Source: Marinobacter sp. ATCH36 (lineage in GTDB: Bacteria; Pseudomonadota; Gammaproteobacteria; Pseudomonadales; Oleiphilaceae). From it: a stretch of 64,000 nt of DNA. Shown here piece after piece: positions 1 to 8,135 of this stretch. The stretch lies in contig NZ_JAMJPL010000002.1 of assembly GCF_023555055.1 (NCBI RefSeq), positions 186,001 through 250,000 on the forward strand, written 5' to 3'. A model generated the notes under the pieces. The model searched no databases. It was not told the DNA's origin and was given only the letters and a program-made list of their open reading frames with translations. Position 1 is the first letter of the stretch, and the number at the start of each line of letters is the position of its first letter. The position numbers and the translations under genes were made by a program.

Positions 1-674
1 AATGGCGACGCTCCCAAAGAGCATGCGCGGAGATGCATCAACTTTTTGACCATAGGCCGGACCTTGCCGAGGGAAAATGGATTTTCCTGACACTCACAGC
101 CAGAAACTGCGAGACCTGGGATCTTCGGGACACACTGAAAAAAATGAAAGATGCGTTCCAGCGCATGACGAGAAGGCACTTTTGGCAAGAGAACGTGCTC
201 GGTGCAATTCGGTATACCGAGGTCAGCGTTGGTCAGTCAGATCCAAATACCGCACACCCTCACTTCCATTGTCTTTTGCTGGTCAGACCCTCAATGTTCG
301 CTGGCAACAACTACATGTCAACAAAGCGGTGGGCCGCTGCATGGGGGTCCGCTTTGCAGCAACAATACACCCCAAGAGTTCAAGTCGAACGTCTACAGGG
401 TACGCCACAAGAGATCAGAGCGCAGGTTGTTAACTGGGTAGGCTATTCAACCAAAGCTCGGCGTGATACACCAAGTGCTCCATGGCTCATCACAGTCACT
501 CAACAACTCAAGGGTCGGCAACTCGTTCAGGTATCGGGAGAGCTTGGCACTATTGCGCCGCAGTTCAATACAGAGGATGTAGCGGACGTTGATTGCACTG
601 CGATCGGGCAACAGGGATACCAAGGAGCCACTTTCCGTTGGGATTATCAGAGTAGATCGTATTACCCTGTCTGA
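1..674 (+). CDS. Rolling-circle replication initiator, Rep_1 family (5' partial)
   Basis: The frame is open to the left edge of the window, so the N-terminus is missing. The first visible residues (WRRSQRACAEM) match the zone that in Rep_1 proteins follows the cysteine pair. The HUH metal-binding motif is seen as HPHFHCLL, and a likely catalytic tyrosine lies in NWVGYSTKA further on. Rep_1 proteins (pC194/pUB110 type) nick the plasmid double-strand origin and start rolling-circle replication. It ends at TGA 672-674. Finding it in a chromosomal island suggests a small plasmid that integrated, or a relic of one. The internal ATG at 33 is not the true start. Family call is firm; whether it is functional cannot be judged from this part. 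Confidence 0.8.
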   Translation, partial: WRRSQRACAEMHQLFDHRPDLAEGKWIFLTLTARNCETWDLRDTLKKMKDAFQRMTRRHFWQENVLGAIRYTEVSVGQSDPNTAHPHFHCLLLVRPSMFAGNNYMSTKRWAAAWGSALQQQYTPRVQVERLQGTPQEIRAQVVNWVGYSTKARRDTPSAPWLITVTQQLKGRQLVQVSGELGTIAPQFNTEDVADVDCTAIGQQGYQGATFRWDYQSRSYYPV

Positions 675-773
675 CCGAATCGTTGTCCACCCTCCCTCAA
701 AGCTAGACAGGCGCCGCGACTATGAGTGACTCGTGGTTGCCTGTCTTTACGAAGCGGATATCGGCCGTGCCAA

Positions 774-1076
774 TCAGAGCGCCTCAACGCCCTCGTTCTC
801 ACACAATTCCTGATAAGTACTGTTAACCGCTTCCCGCTTATTTGCTGGCACTGGCTCTGGGTTCAGCGCAGTAACGTTATACCCTACGGTATTACCCTGG
901 TTATCTGACTCCACTTGCCCGAATTTTTCAGCTTCGGCACGCTTGGTTGCCAGCTGCTCAGCCATTTCAATTGCCTCATCCTTGGCAAGCCCCTTCACCA
1001 CCATCAGTTCCGCTGCCTCTTTCAGGATTGCAGAGCGCTCAAGATCTGAATCGTCGATATTGTTACCTAAGCTCAT
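774..1076 (-). CDS. Hypothetical protein, 100 aa
   Basis: Start chosen at the ATG at 1076 because GGAG lies 5 bases upstream; the longer reading from 1151 has no such site. The protein is acidic. Its middle (roughly residues 12-50) is predicted helical and rich in Ala, Glu and Lys, with an ILKEAAELMVVKGLAKDEA stretch that could be a short helix-turn-helix or dimerisation segment; the C-terminal half looks flexible. It is convergent with the Rep gene. I do not recognise the family. It may be an accessory gene of the same small replicon, but that is a guess from position only. Confidence 0.5.
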   Translation of the reverse strand: MSLGNNIDDSDLERSAILKEAAELMVVKGLAKDEAIEMAEQLATKRAEAEKFGQVESDNQGNTVGYNVTALNPEPVPANKREAVNSTYQELCENEGVEAL

Positions 1077-1302
1077 GTTTACTCCATCTCGGGCCATTGT
1101 TGATGTTCGTGACCACAGCCATGAGGTCACCTGCCCCAAGAGGTTACACAATGTGAAATAAAACCGGAACAGGATGCGTAAGCTCCAGACTTTCTTTGTT
1201 CACCGTAGTAAATTATACGGTCCTGACATTAGAATTCTTGCGCTCCGCGTCAGTAAAGGGCTAGGCTAAATCCACTATGTTATCGCTATGTCAGGTTAAA
1301 CC

Positions 1303-1926
1303 ATGTCTACGTCAGAAAAAATAACCCGTCGATTGCGGCACATGAGGCGGGGCGTCCCGTTTTCCATTAGTCAATTCCATGAGCTGGGCTCGAGTATGTC
1401 TGTGCAAAAAACACTAAGCAGACTTGCTCAAGAAGGCGTGGTCGAGCGCGTGGCCAAAGGTATGTATGTTCGCCCAAAGCCCTTGGCCAGCATGCCATCC
1501 ATCAAGATCACGGCAAGTGCCGAACAGATTGCCAGGAAATGGGCACAGCAGCATGGTTACACGCTGGTGAGGCAAGGGGTTGAGTCCGCTTATCGACTCG
1601 GCCTGCAAACCCAGGCCCCTGTCAAAACAGTGTTCTGGAGTAACGGTGCCAGCAGAACGTTTTCCATAGGCAATGAAGTCGTCGAAGTGCGGCATGTCGC
1701 GGAATCAAAGCTACGATGGAAATCACGCCCGGAAGGTGAGTTACTGCGAAGCTTAACCGTCACCCCAGCCAATTCCGTTAAGCTCAGCGGACTGAAAAAA
1801 GCCCTTTCCAGGCTGAAGCTTTCCGAATCAGAAAGCCGAACGGCTATCAGAAAGCTCAAGTCGACGCATCTGCCTGAAGGGTGGCTCGCCAAACTAGAGC
1901 AGTTCGAAAAGGAAATGATGGCTTGA
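1303..1926 (+). CDS. AbiEi/DUF6088-type antitoxin and regulator
   Basis: 207 aa. The N-terminal ~60 residues form a winged-helix region (ISQFHELGSSMSVQKTLSRL, then a basic wing with VERVAKGMYVRP) as in DUF6088/AbiEi antitoxins of type IV AbiE systems. The rest corresponds to the family's C-terminal domain. Such antitoxins repress their own promoter and counter a nucleotidyltransferase toxin encoded just downstream. Here the stop overlaps the start region of a truncated AbiEii-like frame, the usual coupled arrangement. The gene looks complete and could still be expressed, although its toxin partner is broken. Confidence 0.72.
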   Translation: MSTSEKITRRLRHMRRGVPFSISQFHELGSSMSVQKTLSRLAQEGVVERVAKGMYVRPKPLASMPSIKITASAEQIARKWAQQHGYTLVRQGVESAYRLGLQTQAPVKTVFWSNGASRTFSIGNEVVEVRHVAESKLRWKSRPEGELLRSLTVTPANSVKLSGLKKALSRLKLSESESRTAIRKLKSTHLPEGWLAKLEQFEKEMMA

Positions 1927-2192
1927 CTGATATTTTCGATCTTTATCGCGATCCCAAAAAGCATGACGAGCTGAAGACCATCCTGAACCTTGGCGCCCAA
2001 AAGCATCCTGCTGGACTGGCCCAGAATTTCTTGGAGAAAGATATCTGGGTAGCCGAGGCCCTTCGTCTACTCAACAACGAGAACCTGCTTGGCGCTCACT
2101 CAACCGCTTTCAAGGGCGGTACCGCCCTGAGCAAGTGCTGGAGAGCCATTGGCGTTTTTCCAGGTATCCCATGGCGTCAGGTCTTTGAGTGA
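1923..2192 (+). pseudogene. AbiEii-type nucleotidyltransferase toxin, truncated N-terminal fragment
   Basis: About 90 aa, read from a TTG at 1923 that overlaps the antitoxin TGA (a GTG at 1881 is an alternative). It begins TDIFDLYRDPKK and contains FLEKDIWVAEALRLL and FKGGTALSK; the latter is motif I of the AbiEii/AbiGii nucleotidyltransferase family. Full-length toxins are about 270-300 aa, with the catalytic aspartates just after this point. Here resemblance stops near 2150 and the frame ends at 2192. The active site is therefore incomplete and the toxin should be inactive. This looks like a deletion or recombination junction. Confidence 0.7.
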
Positions 2193-2503
2193 ATCGGAGC
2201 GGGAGTTAAAACGGGGCCTTGCAGACTAGAAAAAGGTCTGCTTCGTGGTCTTTGGCACCATAGTCTAGTCGGTGAAAACATTGGAAAGCGGACCTTTTTG
2301 CCGCGCCCAAACGGGCTATTTCGGGTGGCCTCGATAAGTACTCCAACGTCTGTTTGAGCAGGGCCTGATTAAGATGTTCTGTTGAGGCCCAACGGGCCTC
2401 CTTCTAGAAGTGACAACAGTAACGGGGTAGAACCCAAGTAATAAATTCCTCCAACAGGATATGCCGCCTCTTCAACTTGCCTCCATATACCAGAAATCAT
2501 TCG
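2193..2503. other. Non-coding stretch after the toxin fragment
   Basis: No convincing gene. Two small hairpins are visible: GCAGAC/GTCTGC around 2220-2240 and GAGGCCC/GGGCCTC around 2384-2400. Neither has a clear T-run. This is probably scar DNA at the junction between the plasmid-like left end and the efflux region. Confidence 0.4.
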
Positions 2504-2797
2504 CTAAGTAACTTGTTTGTTCCCAATTAGGTGTGGGCTGGCGAACGGAACAGACAGCGAAAACTCGCGCATGCGTTTAGTAAAGATGTCCTTATTCCGC
2601 TTTTTGTCGAGCAGTCCTACCGCAGGGGTGATGCACGAACCCAGAAATACGCCGGCAGCTATGCGCATGAGCCAGTCTGAAAGAATTGAGAGCAATTGAA
2701 TTTGTGCGGACTTCTCAGGGCTGGGGTCAGGTTCGGGAAAGGCGAAGTAAGCTCGCCAGAGCACTGCAGCAACGAACAAGATAACGCCTAGGAGCAT
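2504..2797 (-). CDS. Small membrane protein, hypothetical
   Basis: 97 aa. Two hydrophobic segments are visible: residues 2-20 (LLGVILFVAAVLWRAYFAF) and about 36-64 (ILSDWLMRIAAGVFLGSCI and on). A basic tail DKKRNKDIFTKRMR follows. It lies downstream of the lpxR-like gene on the same strand after a gap of about 175 bases. The ribosome site is weak. No family recognised; it may be a spurious frame, but the paired membrane segments and basic tail look protein-like. Confidence 0.45.
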   Translation of the reverse strand: MLLGVILFVAAVLWRAYFAFPEPDPSPEKSAQIQLLSILSDWLMRIAAGVFLGSCITPAVGLLDKKRNKDIFTKRMREFSLSVPFASPHLIGNKQVT

Positions 2798-2972
2798 TGC
2801 CAGGAGCCGAATTTGGAAGTGCGGTTCATGTGCAGCCTAACCAGGCTGCAGAAAACCCGATTTCGGACGCAGCCAGACCCTGACCGAACCGGACCCCCGG
2901 TTTCTTTGGCGGATCCTGCGACATGCGTTGCCCAAGGGCTTGCGACGGGCGCGGGAATACGGGCTTCTCCCA

Positions 2973-3956
2973 TCAGAAGCGATATGTAGCCGAAATAGTC
3001 CCAAAGGAAAGTGCATCTTTATTAGTTTCCACCTGACTGGTCGTCGCCCTTAGCGTGATGGCAACCTGGATTCCAGATGAGTGCCATCCAGCTCCCACGC
3101 CAGCCAGGCCGACAAGCGGACGTTGGTCGTAATCATAACGACCCGACTGCTCATCCAGATAGGAATAAGGTATGGCTTCTATACCCAAGCCGATGAACGC
3201 TGACCAACCCGGGCCGGGGGCATTTAGTGAACCTGGCAAGCCGATGGTTGAGGAGGCCCCGGCATAATCGGGGATGATATTGGCGGGGAGGTTGGCGCCG
3301 ATTCGCCACGACACGCCCAGCTCGCCACTGCTGATAAAATTCGAAAGCCTGCCGCCGGCTACCCAGGCCATCTCCTGGTGCATCCCGCTGCCAATTTCAT
3401 CGCGAAACAACCTGCGGGCATGAAAGGCGTGAAGTTCGCCGATCACATCGGTGCCAAGCTGGTTATCCCAGCCATTCGGGTTGGTGCTACCGGTCAGTTT
3501 GTGAACCCATTTTTGCGTAACTTCGGCGCCGGAACTCGGTCCAACGACACCCAAACCAATGCCATATCCGGTCAGTGATTCTGAATTCCAGCTCCACAGA
3601 GTGACCGAGCCGGAGAGGTAGCCGACGTAAGGCAAGTCCTCATAAACCGGGCCAGAGGCTTGTATGTTCTCCGGCGTTACCATCAATTGGCTCAAGCTAA
3701 AACTCAGGGCATGAGCGTTACCCGTCTGACCGATAACCGGCAGCCAGTCAAAAGCATCCCTGGCATTTTGGGCTAGACACACCTTGCAGTCGTTGTTGTT
3801 CTCGGCTGAGGGAGTCAGATAGGACAATCGACCGCCATTGGTATAGCCCTTATCCGACCCTGTCAGCAGATCGTTGTCCCAGGAAATACTGAGGGCCCCG
3901 GAACTGGCCCCGGCAAAGCCGGGAATGAGTGCAAACAGAAGAATGATTAATCTCAA
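2973..3956 (-). CDS. LpxR-family outer-membrane lipid A deacylase homologue (DUF2219), copy 1
   Basis: 327 aa with an N-terminal signal peptide (MRLIILLFALIPGFAGA) and a terminal Phe typical of outer-membrane beta-barrels. Family marks: the WDNDLLTGSD start of the first strand, the YTNG motif, GVVGPSSGAE, and GWDNQLGTD. LpxR removes the 3'-acyloxyacyl group of lipid A at the outer leaflet. It is the last gene of a tight operon tetR-tolC-mipA-lpxR; the gap to mipA is 15 bases. It may therefore be derepressed together with the divergent RND pump. A second, divergent copy is at 13649. Family call is firm; activity on lipid A is inferred. Confidence 0.85.
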   Translation of the reverse strand: MRLIILLFALIPGFAGASSGALSISWDNDLLTGSDKGYTNGGRLSYLTPSAENNNDCKVCLAQNARDAFDWLPVIGQTGNAHALSFSLSQLMVTPENIQASGPVYEDLPYVGYLSGSVTLWSWNSESLTGYGIGLGVVGPSSGAEVTQKWVHKLTGSTNPNGWDNQLGTDVIGELHAFHARRLFRDEIGSGMHQEMAWVAGGRLSNFISSGELGVSWRIGANLPANIIPDYAGASSTIGLPGSLNAPGPGWSAFIGLGIEAIPYSYLDEQSGRYDYDQRPLVGLAGVGAGWHSSGIQVAITLRATTSQVETNKDALSFGTISATYRF

Positions 3957-3971
3957 GAAAGCTCAGCCCCG

Positions 3972-4763
3972 TTAAAAACGATAGTTCATCAATAACCCGC
4001 CGAAGCCCTGAACAGGATCTCCAATATCCGCAACAATAGGGCTGTCTTTGGCCTCTCCAGTCAGGTAGGCCACTCCTGCCAAGCCGGTCAGCGACCAGTC
4101 AGCACTCAAGCTGTAAGTCATAGCACCGCCAAAACGCACTCGCAGGTAGCCATTATCAACATCGTAGGCGGTCAGGCCCGAGCGGGCACTCTCTGACTCA
4201 GAGATACCAAACATGCTCTCGGTCCAGCGCTCACTGCTGTAGGTGAGGCCGGGGCCGGCCGACAGAAAAAGGTTCTCTGTCAGCGGGGTGCGCCAACTTC
4301 CCTTCAGAGTCAACTGATACCCGTCGACGTCACCGGTGAACGGTGTCTTCACCGACGCACTGTACTTGAAAGGCCCGTCTTCCAGGGCAAGGCGTAGACC
4401 AATGGCAGCCCCACCCTCTACCTTATCCAAGTCGCTCAGGTCATCCTCGTTGTCACGTCCGTCGACATAACCGATGAACGTCGATAGCGACCACGAATCC
4501 CGGTTAATGAAATTCCACCCCAGGCCATCACGAATATTCAGGTAGAACCGGTCGCCATAACTCAGGTTCAGGTTGGGCAGTCCACGGGTTTTGTAGTCAT
4601 CGCTGCCAAGATAGTCGGGTGCGTAGAAGGCACCCGCCCCGATACTGCCATCCCAGTCAGAGCTGGTCATGGCGGTCTGCCAATCAGCGGCTGCAAGCAC
4701 GGTTGGACAGAGCACTACCAATGACAGGGCCATGGCTGTGGGCGCATATTTGTTGGGTAACAT
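3972..4763 (-). CDS. MipA/OmpV-family outer-membrane protein
   Basis: 263 aa from the ATG at 4763, preceded by an AAGG ribosome site; the longer frame to 4847 would run into tolC. It has a signal peptide (ALSLVVLCPTVLAAA) and a beta-barrel pattern of alternating residues ending in NYRF. Family marks are GSIGAGAFYAPDYLGSDDY near the N-terminus and GYLRVRFGGAMTYSLS late. MipA/OmpV proteins are outer-membrane proteins linked to murein-synthesis scaffolds and stress. It starts 13 bases after tolC, so it is co-transcribed with the efflux outer-membrane channel. Confidence 0.85.
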   Translation of the reverse strand: MLPNKYAPTAMALSLVVLCPTVLAAADWQTAMTSSDWDGSIGAGAFYAPDYLGSDDYKTRGLPNLNLSYGDRFYLNIRDGLGWNFINRDSWSLSTFIGYVDGRDNEDDLSDLDKVEGGAAIGLRLALEDGPFKYSASVKTPFTGDVDGYQLTLKGSWRTPLTENLFLSAGPGLTYSSERWTESMFGISESESARSGLTAYDVDNGYLRVRFGGAMTYSLSADWSLTGLAGVAYLTGEAKDSPIVADIGDPVQGFGGLLMNYRF

Positions 4764-4776
4764 AACCTTATCGCCT

Positions 4777-6186
4777 TCAGTTTTCAGTTGGATCGTCGAT
4801 GGTTTCATCATCCTCGGCCAGAGCTTCGATGCCCGGAGCGGACGCACTGAGCCAGCGGTTCAGGTCCATCAGATCCTGCGGGCTTAACGTGCCGGCTGAC
4901 TGCTTCAAGTTGAGTGTATTGAGCACATAGTCGTAGCGGGCGTTGGCGTAATTCTGCAGGGCTTCGTAATAGTCCTGTTCGGCATCCAGAACTTCGACAA
5001 TGTTGCGGGTACCGACATCGTAGCCTGCTCGGGTGGCATCCAGGGCGCTTCGACGGGAGATGATGGTCTGCTCCAGCGCTGAGGCGGACTCGATGTTGGT
5101 GTTGACCTGACGAAACAGGCTGCGGGTGTTGACACGTACGTCCCGGCGCACGGTATTCAGGGCTTGATCGGCCACCGTGACCAGTGATCTCTGTTGCCGC
5201 ACTCCGGCCTGGATACCGCCGCCAAGGTACAACGGCACGTTCAGGGTCAGGCTGATGACACCCTCGGTGGTCGCCCCGTTTCCAGAACGGGTAGCGCCGC
5301 CGCTGCCAGCTGTCGAGCCTGTGCCGCCGGGCCCAAGGCCGCTGATATCCGTCACACCATAGGAGGCATTCAGATCCAGCGCCGGGTAATGTCCGGCCTT
5401 GCGGCTCTCAAGGGTGGACTTGCTGGCATCCAGTTCAAGCAGGGCAGTCTGGATTTCCCAGTTCTGTCCCAGTGCGATTTGCTCCCAGTCAGTGGGGTTC
5501 ATGGGCGTAGGTCTGGCCAGGGGGAATTCCTGACGCAGGTTGTCCAGTTGCTCGGTGTATTCACCAGTCAAACGGGCGAGCTCTTCCCGGGCGATGGCCA
5601 GATCACTTTCGGCGGCAATGCGCTGGCTTTTGGAGTCATCGTAGCTCGCGCGGGCCTCGTACACCTCGGTAATTGCGATCAGGCCGACGTCGAATCGCTC
5701 CTGGGCCTGATCGTACTGCCTGCGGATGGCCATCTCGGTGGCCTGTGCAGTGGTCAGCGCATCCGCAGCACGCAACACATTGAAGTAGCCTTCCGCTACG
5801 TCGAGGATCAACTGCTGCTGGGCCAGGTTGTATTGAGCTCGGGCGGCCTCGCTCCGGATCTGGCTGGTTTCGAAACCAAACCAGGCGTCAGCGCGGAACA
5901 GCGGCTGAGTCAGTTCAACACCGTAGCTAAAGGTCTTGTAGGAGTCTCCACTGGCGTTGTCCGGGTCGGTGTCAGTGTGCCGGGCATCGCCGAACGCATT
6001 GACCCGGGGCAACAGGTCGGCGCGACTAATATCAATGCTCGCCTGCTCGGCCTGCAGAGTAGCCCGGGCCTCGGCAATACCGGAATCGTAGGTAAGCGCT
6101 TTCTCGTAAGTCTCGATTAGGTTCATGGCCAGCACGGGTTGGGCTGCGATCGCGGCCACAAGGCCTGGCAGCAGGCGTCTGTTCAT
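4777..6186 (-). CDS. TolC-family outer-membrane efflux channel
   Basis: 469 aa with a signal peptide (GLVAAIAAQPVLA). It shows the two-repeat TolC plan of long helical hairpins (AEARATLQAEQASIDISRA; ALEQTIISRRSALDATRAGY) and beta strands (YGVELTQPLF, LTLNVPLYLGG). A Gly/Ser-rich insert lies near residues 280-305 (GLGPGGTGSTAGSGG). The C-terminal tail is acidic. No lipobox is seen, so it is of TolC type rather than OprM type. The start overlaps the tetR stop by 4 bases (ATGA). It likely serves as outer channel for the divergent MFP-RND pair. Confidence 0.92.
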   Translation of the reverse strand: MNRRLLPGLVAAIAAQPVLAMNLIETYEKALTYDSGIAEARATLQAEQASIDISRADLLPRVNAFGDARHTDTDPDNASGDSYKTFSYGVELTQPLFRADAWFGFETSQIRSEAARAQYNLAQQQLILDVAEGYFNVLRAADALTTAQATEMAIRRQYDQAQERFDVGLIAITEVYEARASYDDSKSQRIAAESDLAIAREELARLTGEYTEQLDNLRQEFPLARPTPMNPTDWEQIALGQNWEIQTALLELDASKSTLESRKAGHYPALDLNASYGVTDISGLGPGGTGSTAGSGGATRSGNGATTEGVISLTLNVPLYLGGGIQAGVRQQRSLVTVADQALNTVRRDVRVNTRSLFRQVNTNIESASALEQTIISRRSALDATRAGYDVGTRNIVEVLDAEQDYYEALQNYANARYDYVLNTLNLKQSAGTLSPQDLMDLNRWLSASAPGIEALAEDDETIDDPTEN

Positions 6187-6806
6187 GGGGTTTCCTTGTT
6201 TTTGAGAAATGATTCGTTGTCAGGGCAGAGGCCCCGGAACAGCGTGTCGACCAGGCCTTCCGCTTCGGAGCTCAGATCGTAGGCGCCTGGATCCCTGAGC
6301 CAGTCGAAGTAGATGCCCAGCATATGGGCGTGCAGGGAACGGGCGGCCTGTTTGGCGGTCAGTGACGGGTGAGGCGGGTGGCTGCTGAAAAATCGTGTCA
6401 GTGTATCGACGGCTTCCTGCGCCATTTCATCCTGCAGCCTCAGGCCGTGTTCCGATTCCGTATGGTGGAACAGGATCTTGTAGACGCGGAAGTGGCGTTT
6501 ATCTTCAACGAGTTGCTTAAGCGCGTAGATGCACAGGTTTCTGAGGGTCTGTAGATCACCAGTCTGTTCGTCGGCGGCGTTTTCCGTCATCTCTGCCATT
6601 GGCAGTCGCACCCGTTCGAGCATGGCGTTGAAAACCTCTGACTTATTTCGGAAGTGCCAGTAAACCGCGCCACGGGTAACTTGGGCCGTGCGGGCGATTT
6701 CCTCCAGTGAGGCTCGGGCCACGCCCTTGCTGAGAAAGACCTGCTCTGCTGCATCCAGTACAGCCTGACGCGTGACTTCGGCTTCCGCCTTGGTTTTTCT
6801 GGCCAT
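6183..6806 (-). CDS. TetR/AcrR-family repressor
   Basis: 207 aa. The N-terminal helix-turn-helix reads ARASLEEIARTAQVTRGAVY followed by WHFRNKSEVF, the AcrR/TtgR/MexR-group pattern. The rest is a helical ligand-binding domain (VEDKRHFRVYKILFHHTE). It heads the operon with tolC, mipA and lpxR and is divergent from the MFP-RND pair. A near-palindromic site resembling the AcrR box lies in the shared promoter region. It probably represses both arms and is released by pump substrates. Confidence 0.92.
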   Translation of the reverse strand: MARKTKAEAEVTRQAVLDAAEQVFLSKGVARASLEEIARTAQVTRGAVYWHFRNKSEVFNAMLERVRLPMAEMTENAADEQTGDLQTLRNLCIYALKQLVEDKRHFRVYKILFHHTESEHGLRLQDEMAQEAVDTLTRFFSSHPPHPSLTAKQAARSLHAHMLGIYFDWLRDPGAYDLSSEAEGLVDTLFRGLCPDNESFLKNKETP

Positions 6807-6896
6807 AGTAGGTTTCCATCGTTACGAGAGTTGGCAGTGCCGTCCGGCACGCTCCTGCCTCAATATTCAGGACAGTATCATGCCAAAGTTTTTTGC

Positions 6897-6918
6897 ATAC
6901 ATCCATGAATGAATGTAT
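6897..6918. promoter_or_regulatory. AcrR/TtgR-like operator between tetR and the MFP gene
   Basis: An inverted repeat with arms ATACATCCAT and ATGAATGTAT around a central GA; only one base pair of the ten is mismatched. E. coli AcrR and its relatives bind TACAT...ATGTA palindromes of this kind. The site lies 45 bases before the MFP start and 90 bases before tetR, fit to control both directions. Confidence 0.7.
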
Positions 6919-6962
6919 CTTGCCACTAATTCGAACGCGTCTTACCCGAGGAGATCTCTGTC

Positions 6963-8135
6963 ATGCCGTCGCATGCTGCCCTGCTGTATATACCCAAATC
7001 GCTGTTTCAGGCCCTGCTGCTTTCATTACTTGTAGTCAGTCTCGCCGCCTGCAGCGGCGACAAAAATGCAAACGCCGGTGGAGGTGGTGGCGGGCAGCCA
7101 GCCCCAAAGGTCATCGTAGAAACGGCTGAAACCGGGGATGTGGAAGTGCGTCAGGACTATGCCGGGCGAGCTCGCGGTGCCCGGGAGGTAGAAGTTCGCG
7201 CCCGCATTCAGGGCATCCTTGAGGAGCGCCTGTATCGTGAAGGCCAGATTGTAAGTGAAGGTGACTCCCTGTTCCGCATTGACCCCAAGCCCGCGGAAGC
7301 CGCCTTGCAGGGCGCAAAGGCACAGCGTCAGGTAGCCAGGGCTGACTTGCGTCAGGCTGAGCGCGAATGGAACCGCATTTCCTCGTTATACGAGCGTAAT
7401 GCGGTCAGTGAACGCGACCGCGACTCTGCCCGCTCTGCCCTGGAACTGGCCCAGGCCAATCTGGCAGTTGCCGAGGCAGGCGTTACTGAGGCCGAACTGA
7501 ACGTTGGCTATACCGATGTCAGGGCCCCGGCTAACGGTGTGACCAGTCTTGAAGATTTGCCCGAAGGTAGCCTGATTAACCAGGGCACGCTGCTGACCAC
7601 CATCGTGCAACAGAACCCGGTGCATGTCCGGTTTTCATTACCCGAGAACGATGCGGCAATACAGCGCACCGCTCGTGAGGCAATGACGGATGCGGCCAGC
7701 GCCAGAGACGTGGCTGCCACGCTGATTATGGCGAATGGTGAGGTATATGACCGCACCGGCAAAGTGGATTTCACGGCCTCCACTTTAGACCCTCGGACGG
7801 GTACCGTATCCGCCAGGGCCGTCTTCCCCAACCTCGACAACCAGATTATCCCCGGGCAGTTTGTCAGGGTGAGAGTTCAGCTTCAGACCCTTGAGAATGT
7901 GGTAACCGTGCCGGAAAAAGCGGTGACCGAAGGCGCAGACGGGCCGCAGGTTTTCGTGGTTGATGACGACAGCGTGGCCCGTGCGCGCCCAGTTCGCCTT
8001 GGGCCGGTCGTGGATGGGCGCAGGGTCATACTGGAAGGGCTGGAGGCAAACGAAATCTTCATTACCAGCGGCCTGGTCAATCTCCGAAACGGAGCCGAGG
8101 TGAAGACCGGTGATGACAGCGAGGAGGCCGAGTAA
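6963..8135 (+). CDS. RND efflux membrane-fusion protein (AcrA/MexA type)
   Basis: 390 aa. It is a lipoprotein with lipobox LAAC (Cys about 30), followed by a Gly-rich spacer. The order is as in AcrA: half lipoyl domain ([20 protein letters not shown]), an alpha-hairpin ([39 protein letters not shown]), second lipoyl half ([13 protein letters not shown]), beta-barrel and membrane-proximal domain ([10 protein letters not shown]...VVTVPEKAV). It is the periplasmic adaptor linking the RND pump to the TolC channel. Its stop and the next start share one base (TAATG), so it is translationally coupled to the pump gene. Confidence 0.94.
   Translation: MPSHAALLYIPKSLFQALLLSLLVVSLAACSGDKNANAGGGGGGQPAPKVIVETAETGDVEVRQDYAGRARGAREVEVRARIQGILEERLYREGQIVSEGDSLFRIDPKPAEAALQGAKAQRQVARADLRQAEREWNRISSLYERNAVSERDRDSARSALELAQANLAVAEAGVTEAELNVGYTDVRAPANGVTSLEDLPEGSLINQGTLLTTIVQQNPVHVRFSLPENDAAIQRTAREAMTDAASARDVAATLIMANGEVYDRTGKVDFTASTLDPRTGTVSARAVFPNLDNQIIPGQFVRVRVQLQTLENVVTVPEKAVTEGADGPQVFVVDDDSVARARPVRLGPVVDGRRVILEGLEANEIFITSGLVNLRNGAEVKTGDDSEEAE

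Noticed and set aside
2788..2973. Short minus-strand frame between lpxR and the small membrane gene
   Set aside because: Composition (Pro, Arg, Ser) and lack of a start site suggest chance; the region has no gene I can support.
5194..6120. Long plus-strand open frame of 308 codons
   Set aside because: It lies wholly opposite tolC, has no ribosome site or family features, and its length follows from the codon bias of the real gene.
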